Shown here: positions 55,403 to 64,000 of the stretch, piece by piece
How the letters are laid out: each line of letters starts with the position of its first letter
Position numbering within the stretch: the stretch's first letter is position 1
Assembly: GCA_963281155.1 (NCBI GenBank)
Contig: CAUJLY010000004.1
Location: 5,518,001 to 5,582,000, forward strand
Source of the DNA: Rhabditophanes sp. KR3021
Taxonomy: Eukaryota > Nematoda > Chromadorea > Rhabditida > Alloionematidae
Length of the DNA stretch: 64,000 nt
Reading direction: 5' to 3'
Program-made: the position numbers and the translations under genes
The notes under the pieces: model-generated
Database searches by the model: none
Seen by the model: the letters and a program-made list of their open reading frames with translations, nothing else
What the model was told of the DNA's origin: nothing

Positions 55403-57216
55403 ATGCCTAGAGATCGTTTGTCAGAATTTCGCCGCAAGGTAGATGATCCAACAAATGTGTTTGACTCCATCGATAGAAATCCTTCCATGGACATTGCTAT
55501 GGGTGAAAATTTATCAGCCCGAGAACAATTATTTAATCAAACGACTGAGGAAATATTGCAGTCTATAAGTGATTTAAAAGAACGTGTAGATTTGGTGGGT
55601 GTTTCTTTAATGCTTTAACTAATTTTAACTTCGTTTTAGGTAATTTAAAAGCGGCTAGGGATAATAAATAAAAAACGTTTATTTAAAAGGGGGCGAAAAT
55701 AGTACAAGTAGACAAAATATTAGTCAGTGATATGCTTTAAAGACGAATGTATTCTATTGAGAGTGATTTTTGATATTCGAGTTACAATTTCAGGATAAAC
55801 TCCATAATTCTGTTTGTAGTCAATTGGGCATTTATGGGCGACTAAAGCTTATCGCATCCTCGATTGCGATACCTTGAGTATATTTCTTGAAAGGGTAGAT
55901 AAATTTCACAAATCCAATTCTCTTCTGGACGTCAGACCAGCATATCCAATGAAATATACATAGCATGCGTCTTAAACCGTTTGATGGCCTTGCATCGAAC
56001 TCCCCAACTCAGCTTGAAACTCCTACGCACTTTGATTCGTTCTTTTCATCACGCACAACGTAGAAGTGAGTCGTTTCAGGTGACTCATCAGTGGCCTAAA
56101 AGAAGTATTTACTGTATTAGAATGTTTAAACTTACAGATAAATAATATGCAACTCCATCAACTTCTGGCCTCATTGTGGCACTTCGTCTTAACGGAACAC
56201 TTCTATCCAAATGGCCCATCTTTTTAGGGAGCTCATCGCCATTGGGAGCATCGTTTCTACCTCTCATAATTACTTGTCAAATTCAATAAAGTGTAAATAT
56301 GTACTTCCAAAGGACTAAGCTAATTAAACATTGAGCAAAAACGCTCTTTCAGTAATGTTTTCTTAAAACAACATTTTAGTCAGCTTTATTTTATAATATC
56401 AGTTAAAAGTTACTACGTTATACTAATGATCCCTTTCAGGTGAAAAGAAAGCAAACTGACATTTTGGCCCAAACTGTGGTAGATTCTAGAGAAAAAGTAT
56501 GTTGTAAAATAAGCTTTTAACTAAATATTAAGTTATAGGAAGAATTGGAAAAGCTACTATTAGATATAAAAAACTCCATTAAACTTTTACGTCCACGAAT
56601 CAAGCGCATCGAAGCTGACTTGAAAGCAGAGGAATTAAATGGGACTATGCAAGCAAAGACAGGGGCTTTTTTGAGAATAAGAAGAAATCGTTGCGATTTG
56701 ATTAAAAAAAAGTTGAACGACGTCATAATAATATTTGGCGAAACTCAAGTTGATTATAAGAGTCGTGTTTCAAAGCGTGTTAAACGTCAATTGGATTTAG
56801 CTGGGGAACATTTGTCAGAAAATGATGTCAATAACATGCTTGAGTCAAACTCGCAGGAAATATTTTATAACAATGTTTCACCAATTTCACTAGCTGGAAG
56901 AATGGCTCTTGACGATGCTACATCTAGGCACAATGAGTTATTAAAATTAGAGCACAGTATCAAAGAATTACAAGATATTTTTGCGGACGTGACAGATTTG
57001 GTAGAATCCCAAAGTACGATGGTTGATAATATCGAGGCCAATATTGAATCAGCTGTAGATTACACTGCCGATGGTAGGATTAATGTAGTTCAAGCTGTTC
57101 GGCACAAAAAGGCAGCAATACGAAAAAAAATATACGTGATAGGAATTATTGTTCTGATTTTAATTATCCTGATTGTGCTTGCCATAGTTTTGGGAGTTGT
57201 CTTCGGAAAGAAGTAA
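55403..57216 (+). CDS. Syntaxin (Qa-SNARE, plasma-membrane type)
   Basis: Target-membrane SNARE for vesicle fusion. Exons 55403-55594, 56440-56496, 56539-57216, 308 codons plus stop. The N-terminal half has the helical Habc region (KLLLDIKNSIKLLRPRIKRI). The SNARE helix runs from LLKLEHSIKELQDIFADV through LVESQSTMVDNIEANIE, with the zero-layer Gln in VESQ. A basic juxtamembrane patch (RHKKAAIRKK) and a C-terminal anchor of about 22 hydrophobic residues ending FGKK complete the architecture. Spacing and motifs fit the syntaxin-1 group. Intron 1 (845 nt) is the only long one and carries an antisense relic. A polyadenylation signal is near 57310. Confidence 0.93.
55720..56267 (-). pseudogene. 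Antisense coding relic in syntaxin intron 1
   Basis: Opposite to its host, a frame starts at an ATG (56267) with a basic leader (MRGRNDAPNGDELPKKMGH, RSVPLRRSATMRP). It crosses a 41-nt intron of its own (gtaagt ... cttttag), then continues ATDESPETTHFYVVRDEKNE and VGVSS before an in-frame TGA. Further readable pieces are KRIGFVKFIYPFKKYTQG and CPIDYKQNYGVYPEIVTRIS, with a final stop at 55720. The FYVVRD...VGVS stretch sits where HFLRDSVTKKVLYTG is found in the 57.7-58.7 kb relic, hinting at a worn GIY-YIG core. Confidence in that last point is low. Confidence 0.5.
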
Positions 57217-57660
57217 GAAATACAAAACATTACACGATATTTGTTATAACAATATATTTAAAAATCAAATGGGTAGTATAAAATGCGATTTTTAATATAT
57301 TGTATCCAACTTAATAAATATATAAAACTTCGAAAATCAGCAAAATCATTTCTTTATTTAAAACAATCTGCATATGTATATTTTTTAAATTATAAAAGTA
57401 TATTCTTTATTTATAATATGGAAAAATTTAATTGTATTTATGAAGACTAGGCAATAACACAATTTCCAAAAGCAATATCCACACCTGTAATAATAAATAA
57501 GGAATAAGATTATTGAAATTTATGTTATTTAGTAGAATCAAGTAACTTGATTTTATATATGCAGATGTTTACTTTAAGTGTCTCAATAGGTTTTGGAAAA
57601 AGAGTCTCATAGACTGCATAATGGCATTACATATTTTTACAATTGATGATTGAAGTTACA
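57217..57660. other. Intergenic, 3' of syntaxin
   Basis: About 440 AT-rich bases with the syntaxin polyadenylation signal; no other element recognised. Confidence 0.4.
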
Positions 57661-58743
57661 ATATGTTAAGGAAAGACAACAATAGTTATGAAGAAAAGCC
57701 TGAGAAAAAGCCCACCTTAGATGTGACCCTCAGTATAACAAGAAGCAAAAGCACTCGTCAAGACAATAGAACTGCAGGTAACTATCAAAGAATCAACATT
57801 TTAGTCAAATTTTAGATGAAATTGATGCTTTGAGCACGCAATTATCAAGAGTTTCTACCAAGGACTCTAAAATAGTTACTCTGAGCAAGTAATATGAATT
57901 AGCCGTCAAAGATTACATGCAATGCTAGATGAGCATGTTGTTGACAAGAATACGAAGTATAATTATGTTGTTTAATTAATTATTTTTTTAGAAATCTGAC
58001 ATAGAAAAGATAAAGTTATTCATTTTCTGCGTGATTCTGTAACAAAGAAGGTATTATATACCGGGCGGACAAATTCTTGTAGACTCAAGATTCAAAAGAC
58101 ATGCAGATGAGACATCAAGCTATCTACTCCACGGTAAAATATGTGATCATGAAACGGCCTTTAATATGGAACATTGCTTACTACTCACACTCTGGGTTTG
58201 CGAATTGCGTAACAAATAGATGGTCAACATTTATTTTTGTTAGCCGAGAAAAGACTGCTAATGTTCTTGGAAATGTTTTTACATCAATCTTGTTAAACGT
58301 CATCAAGTTTATGAAATCGTGAGGGCATCACCACAAAAGCAACATATATTCAATTGAGAAAGGAAATGCAAGAAAAGATTTGAAAAAGGCCAAAAACTCA
58401 CTTACGCCAAACCATGGAAGCATCTAATGGACAAACTTAAGAAGGCTACTCCTCAACCAACGTTAAAGAAGAAACACTCAATCTACCCATTCTTGGACAT
58501 TCCTACTGATATTGAATTGGATACACTGTCTCTTACTGAGTTCTAGAAACTTATCTTTCATAAAGGAGTATCGGTCACACTGAAGGGGAGATTACGAGAT
58601 CATGCCTCCAAAACTAGATGCAACATAACACGCTTCATTCCATTAGACACAAAAGGTAGAAGAATAAAAAGTATTTGGAAAGATAAAAAAGAAGTAGTTG
58701 CCGTCTACTTGATGATCTCCACATCAATTAAGCACTTAACTTA
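57661..58743 (+). pseudogene. GIY-YIG-like coding relic, intergenic
   Basis: Between the convergent syntaxin and CUB-like genes. It starts MLRKDNNSYEEKPEKKPTLD with a basic SITRSKSTRQDN stretch, and has its own intron (gtaact ... aattttag at about 57779-57814). It then continues as EIDALSTQLSRVSTKDSK to a stop. After a second acceptor near 57991 it reads KVIHFLRDSVTKKVLYTGRT, then after a frameshift RFKRHADE and FNMEHCLLLTLW. VLYTGRT, the RFKRH arginine and NMEHCL are in the order and roughly the spacing of a GIY-YIG nuclease, as in the TM9SF intron relic. The C-terminal part (KPWKHLMDKLKKATPQPTLK onward) is readable with a few stops. Inactive. Confidence 0.55.
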
Positions 58744-58965
58744 GAATATGCTATCATATTTTTTGCATGCGACGTAAGCTAAGTAATGTCAACGATTCGG
58801 ACAATTAAACCAAGTAATGTACTTAAGACATCCCGACATTGTCAAAAGAATTAGTTATTTTGCTCTTAAACTCATTTTTGACAACTTTTCTTCTAATGTC
58901 ATGTCTTTTTAATTTTCCATAATCCATTTTTGTTTTAATTTACCTAAAACAAAATATTAGTTACA

Positions 58966-60584
58966 TTAAATAAAGATAGACAACCAACCAGTTGAAATTC
59001 CATTGTTATCAGTAACCAATACTACCTTAATAGCTTTACTTGTGATTGTTTCGACTGAAGCAGCAACTTGAGTTCCAGTAAATTCTGCCATTAAATTATT
59101 GCTTTCATTATCATAAACTTGAATAAAATCTTTTCCGGCCTCTAAATTATATGAATTTAAAGTTACTGTGATAGGTAAAGCAGCATTTTCTACTTTACAG
59201 GCAAAATTATATTGCATATAATTGCAATAACTTTTTGGAGGCGTGGGTGGAGTTGTGGGTGGAAGTGAAAATGGAAATACAAATGCACTCTTTCCTACAT
59301 ATTTCTTTGCAAGTATATCATCTAAATTGCACAAAACTTGAGCTTTAAAAAGGACATTTTCAAAAAGATCAACAGTGCCGTTGTAACTATGTTGAACAAT
59401 TGTATTGGTGAAAGTTCCTGTGTATGCTCCAGCAAATTTAGTTAGTAGAGCAGGAGTTGGGGAAATGTTAACAATGACGGGGTGAATATCGTTATCATCG
59501 ATAATTGCGGAAGTAATTGGATATAATCCTACAGCATCTGCAGCTTGATTACTGAAAAAAAGGAATTACTTGAATATTTAAAATGGAATTACTTAAATAT
59601 TAAAAATTATATTAAAAAAGTAATTAAATAGGATTCATAAAATATTTAAAATTAAATTAATCAAATAGTTGAAATTAAATTAGTTAAATAATTAAAATCA
59701 AACTAATCAAACGTTCGAAAAACTTACTCGTTATCTGTAATTAAAATAAGTGTTTTTTGTACTCCAGATCTAGTTTGGCCTAAAGCAGAAATTAATTGAG
59801 CACCCAAAACATCCTTTGCGATCGAAATTTGGCCTTTTCCGAGTGCTTTTGGAATTCTAGAAGCAAAGGTTATAAGATCAGATTGTTCCATTTCCCAACT
59901 GTATTGAATCGTGCCAGTATTTGTCAAAAAGAACATATTGATACGAGTACTCAAACTTGTGTTAGCAATATTAATGTAGTAAGTTTTGATAATATCTACA
60001 GCTACCTTCGACAATTGATCAATGTTAGAACCTAGATCAAGAATTAGGATTACATCATTTTGAGATTGAAAAGGATCTGGAATTATTGAGCCATCTCCTG
60101 TGGGGAGTACGGTTGTGGTAGTCATTGGAGCGGCAGTTGTACTTGGTGTTCCACTTTCGGCGGTAATAAAAAATACTGGCAAAGCATTTGGATCTGTAAT
60201 TGCTACTGGTACGGAGTATACTATTGTGACATTAGGAGAAATTGAAGCCGGGGCGTTTTGTCCACTAACATCGTCGGTTAATGTAAAATATGGAGTTCCG
60301 GTGGCTGTAATTCCATCATAAAGATCAATTCTTCCACCAGAAGATTTCAAATTGGTGACTGTTTTGAAACTAATAATAACTGCATCTTTTGGTGCTGCAG
60401 TGTATATTGAATAAGTTGCTTGGCCGTTGGGATTACAATCATTACCAATGTCATCTGAAGGACTACTTAAAAAAGCTGATCTGCCAGCTGAAACAAATGC
60501 TGGTGTGAATTGTCCTGGAGCACATGTCGAATTTACAGATTGAATCAATATCAAAGAAAGTAGAGTTAAAAATATAGCTTTCAT
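58966..60584 (-). CDS. Secreted CUB-like / von Willebrand A domain protein
   Basis: Exons 60584-59728 and 59551-58966, 480 codons plus stop. Residues 1-19 are a clear signal peptide (MKAIFLTLLSLILIQSVNS). A nematode CUB-like domain follows (about residues 20-145), then a Thr/Pro-rich linker (STTAAPMTTTTVLPTGDG). Next is a vWA domain beginning DVILILDLGSNID, whose MIDAS motif DxSxS is changed to DLGSN, so metal binding is doubtful. A second CUB-like domain lies at the C-terminus (YCNYMQYNFACKV ... GKDFIQVYDNESN). The layout is familiar in nematode secreted immune- and gut-associated proteins. The last residues GWLSIFI look like a natural end. Confidence 0.85.
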
Positions 60585-63500
60585 TTTTGACTAAAATTAA
60601 ACCAATTATTTAAGGGTAAGTAGAAAAAGACAAATTAATATTTAAAATGATCTCAAGTGTCTTTTCAATGAATTTTATCATATAAAATGCAAATGTATAA
60701 CTACCACACCCTTAAAATTAGTCTTATCAAATTTTTAATGAAAAATGTATGTAACATCCTTTGATTCCATAAACATTTTCCTTCAATATATCAGGAAATA
60801 AGTTATCATTATCTATTAAACACTCCTATAATTTTTATTATAAGCTTTTTTTCGTATGCAAGATATGATAATGAGACTCCGTTATACAATGCTTTGTTAT
60901 ATACTTTTATGAAGAACTTTGAAATGTTAAAACATTACCATACTTAAGAACCCTAATAGTTTAATTATAATTCGGCAAATTTGTGAAAATTATATTTAAA
61001 ATGATTCATAATTTGCAATTAAAGGTCAACCTTCTTGATGATTTACTTAATTCTTTACCTAACTATGTGGTCAATATAAATACTTTATGACTAATTTTCA
61101 TCTTTATTAATTAATAAAAAATATACTTTTATCCTCTTATCATATTTCAAATTTCCCTACAATACCAATTTACTTATACTTTCATATGGTGACATGCTAA
61201 AGTGACTAATTTTTTGACTTTAAAAAATAATGGTATTAGTAGTTGTTGTGAACAAAAGTGGAACAATGAATATTAAGACGATGTAAAATATCAATCCGAA
61301 ATATGCATTTATTCACATTAAAGCTTTCTTTTTTGTTAAGTCATATGGTTTTGTCCTGTCCATTGGGTTTATTTTGATCTTCTAACCTTTCAAGTTTAGC
61401 CATATGATTCCATAAATATTATTGAGAGATACCAAACAAATGTTTGAAAGGAAATGTTATTATAAGTTTGTGTTTGAATCTACAATGTCTGCCATACTAC
61501 AGTCATAAAAACATGTACCTGATGTTTAAATTTATACCATGCAGAAAGCAATGGCGTTAAATTTATAATTTTACTTAATGTAATTCATTTTTATTTTGAA
61601 ATACTAAACATTTAAATTGATGATACTTCAAAGTTATGCAAATGACTCATATATATAGAGAATAAAACAAATTGCATTGATAAATTGCGCAAAGCTGATA
61701 ATACAGTATTAGATACAAAAAAGAAGTTATGATTGAACGATTTTTGATGTCAACTTTGAATAATTGAAATATGCTAACGCTAAACGCCGGTAACAAATTA
61801 ACTCAAAGTTAAATGGTTTAAAACACTTTTTATTATTAAAGAAGTTGTCGGCAAATATAAAGATATCATCATTTGTGGATCATGTTTCCTTCAGCAGATT
61901 TTAATTTCGACAGAACTTTCTACCTAAATAAAATTAATCATTGATGGTAGTGTCAACTTATTTTTAATCAATTGTCATACTTAGAATAATCTTGTTCCTT
62001 TTTGAAACGATATGTTTATTGCATTACTATTATTAAAAAGTTTGTCATATGTAGTTGACGATTAAAAATTTTAAATAATATTTCCTGTACTTCGCAATTT
62101 TTAGACACCTTCCTTTTTTTTATATAAATTGAAAGCGTTATCCAATAACTTTTAAAAATAAAGAGTACTTATTAAAAGGAGGTACCGTGTACTATTAATT
62201 GTAAAGAGATTATTTTAGGAAATACGTGGTCTTATATAAAAACACTTTTGATTATTTGATTGTGCCTACCTTTTCCAAGAACTTTCCTTCAATTTTGTTT
62301 GTCTTATATTACTGTCAAAGTATGTTGTTTTGAGGTTGTACGTACTAATTTCCTGAATGCTCATCATACTTTGATTAATCCTTTTATCAAGAAATTGATT
62401 AAATAAGCTTTATCACAACTTAAATCATTTTTTGATTGCAATTGTGACATGATTTGATTTCCATTTCCTGGCCTTTCAAGCAAGCGTCGTAAATCATGTT
62501 ATTAGCAGTATTACTAGTGTTTATACTTTTATTAATGTTATTAGTGCCATTTACTGTTTTTAATAGTTCTTCAACTTTGTATACCATTAAGCTGTTTGGT
62601 ACGCTTAGTATAATATAAACATATTTTAATTTAGTATAAACATACCCTAATTTAGTCATCTCAAATTTGTATTTGTCCAATCCAATTATAGGACTTCCCT
62701 TAATTACAAATTTCTTTATTAAAAATATCTATACGGTTTCTGAAGACTCACAGTAAACATTCGTAATTTCTAATTATTGTGCCAATCTTCGTTGCTACGA
62801 CAATATTCGTACTTCCCACATGTAGATGAAAACTGTTAACAACAATATGAGCATCAAACATAAACTTACAAAGGATAGGTGTTACTTAATTTCTTTATTA
62901 TGTGCATCAAAACCATGAATAAAAATTATAATTTTGTTTTGATTACTTTTAATGCTTCAGACTTGACTATTCATAATCGTTTGTTTAATTTGATTTAAGA
63001 AGATTAATTATACAAAAACAGGTAAATGGTTTAAATATTTACAAATATATAGCCTGTAGTAATAATGTCTAAAACTTTTAATCCTTTAATAAGACTTTTC
63101 TATTATTCCTTATCTTGTTATCACATACAATGCTTTTTTATGAAATATCTATTTTTTGTTTTCATTTAAAGTACCATTTTATTCAATGAACTCTTACGGC
63201 ATGTGAAGAAAGTCTTTTACTACCGTGTGGCAGTATTCACCATCAAACTCTGTATTTTAATTAATGTTTTTTCCCAATCACGACTTGCAAACTTACTGTG
63301 TTGAATGTGAAAACATTATGAGACAGTTGGCTTTCAAGTTTAAGGCCAAAGAGGGTAGGCACGAAAAAGAGACACGTGGGCAGGTATTACAAACAGCATT
63401 GTATTATAACGGATATGTGATGGATGTGATATAAGAAAAGAGTATATTTGGATATATTCATTTGCGATTTTATCCATTATATTCACATCTAAAATATATT

Positions 63501-64000
63501 TATTGTACATCTAATGGTATTATTAACATTAATGTTTGACTAAATAATTGTTGCTTTAATATAGTTGTAAATTAGTGAAGCCAATATATTTTTTAAAACC
63601 CAACCTTTATCACACTCCAAAAATCACAATCGTTGAAGTGCTTTGTGGGAATGGTGAAAAAAGGTTTAGATATTATAGAATGTGTCGGAGTCTTGCCTTC
63701 ACAAAATAAATGTACGAAAAGAAGAGTATGATTGTTTAATGATCTCCAACAACAATACATCATACATCTTGTGATAACCAGCTCTTCCATTTGCCACCAA
63801 TTTATTCATTTAAATATACGCATTATGTATTATCCATTATTATAACATTACAGTATTCCAGAATCGACCATTCGTCTCGTTTACCTTTAGAAAATACATA
63901 CAATTTGACTTCATTCGCTGTATAATATATTTACTCTCAATTTATTCTTACGCTGATAACGAGTCATCTCCTTTTTACATGACAATCTCATGAAAGTTAA
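60585..64000. other. Gene-poor AT-rich region to the window end
   Basis: 3.4 kb with no convincing gene. Three short frames were considered: 62420-62680 minus (86 codons, ends with CLKGQEMEIKSCHNCNQKMI), 63318-63434 plus (38 codons, unusually GC-rich, MRQLAFKFKAKEGRHEKETR) and 63593-63790 minus (65 codons). None has a domain or a splice partner. The GC-rich patch at 63318-63400 is the only compositional anomaly. Confidence 0.4.

Noticed and set aside
62420..62680. 86-codon minus-strand frame ending SCHNCNQKMI
   Set aside because: Asn/Thr low complexity and no supporting splice sites; kept only as a note.
1..64000. CRISPR arrays, insertion sequences, bacterial operons, riboswitches
   Set aside because: Spliceosomal introns and animal gene families throughout; no regularly spaced repeats. 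No tRNA or rRNA gene was recognised by eye, though a tRNAscan run would be needed to exclude tRNAs.

Overview
The window is AT-rich eukaryotic DNA, most consistent with a nematode. The supporting evidence is a cuticle collagen with the nematode-type N-terminus and an end reading [15 protein letters not shown], four highly divergent nuclear hormone receptors, a nematode-style 7TM receptor, a CUB-like/vWA secreted protein, many 40-46 nt introns, and polypyrimidine-AG acceptors just before start codons (probable spliced-leader sites). I could not fix the species. Gene models were built by hand from splice signals and reading frame. Where exon lists are given, the joined lengths are whole numbers of codons.

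Layout. 0-7.5 kb, minus strand: 5' end of a PB1-like gene, two NHR genes, a 351-aa protein that may be mitoribosomal, and rps-4. 8.3-13.7 kb, plus: a nonaspanin (TM9SF). 13.9-15.9 kb, plus: a cuticle collagen. 16.9-19.8 kb, minus: a histidine-phosphatase-like protein, a small secreted Cys-rich protein and a broken acetyltransferase. 20.5-23.3 kb, plus: an MFS transporter and a 7TM receptor. 23.8-28.6 kb, minus: a small basic protein, ceramide glucosyltransferase and two GNAT acetyltransferases. 30.6-31.4 kb: a decayed Cys-rich gene. 31.6-35.2 kb, minus: NIP7 and RCL1, probably an operon. 35.3-37.9 kb, plus: PMS2, divergent from RCL1. 38.8-39.5 kb, minus: a GST. 40.8-46.5 kb, plus: two more NHRs. 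46.8-47.5 kb, plus: an RNase-H-like protein lacking catalytic residues. 47.7-51.1 kb, minus: mitochondrial ALDH. 51.5-53.0 kb, minus: sphingomyelin synthase. 55.4-57.2 kb, plus: a syntaxin. 59.0-60.6 kb, minus: a CUB-like/vWA protein. The last 3.4 kb hold no convincing gene.

The most unusual feature is a set of decayed protein-coding segments inside unusually long introns (0.5-2.0 kb among many introns of about 45 nt) of six unrelated genes: rps-4, TM9SF (two introns), collagen, RCL1, ALDH and syntaxin. All seven lie antisense to their host. One has a GIY-YIG nuclease-like core. One carries a zinc-ribbon-like Cys arrangement and a VSR/PD-(D/E)XK-like nuclease signature. Two others are recognisable paralogues of each other. 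An eighth, intergenic relic also reads GIY-YIG-like. These nuclease folds are ones used by homing endonucleases, so I infer a family of nuclease-bearing selfish genes that has repeatedly entered spliceosomal introns. That reading is unproven. Other splicing oddities are three GC-AG introns, two juxtaposed acceptor/donor sites that could be recursive splice points, and a 14-nt microexon carrying the ALDH catalytic cysteine.

Functional themes are cytosolic ribosome production (rps-4, NIP7, RCL1), ceramide use (glucosylceramide and sphingomyelin synthases), secretion and membrane traffic (TM9SF, syntaxin), detoxification (GST, ALDH, GNATs) and lineage-specific NHR expansion.
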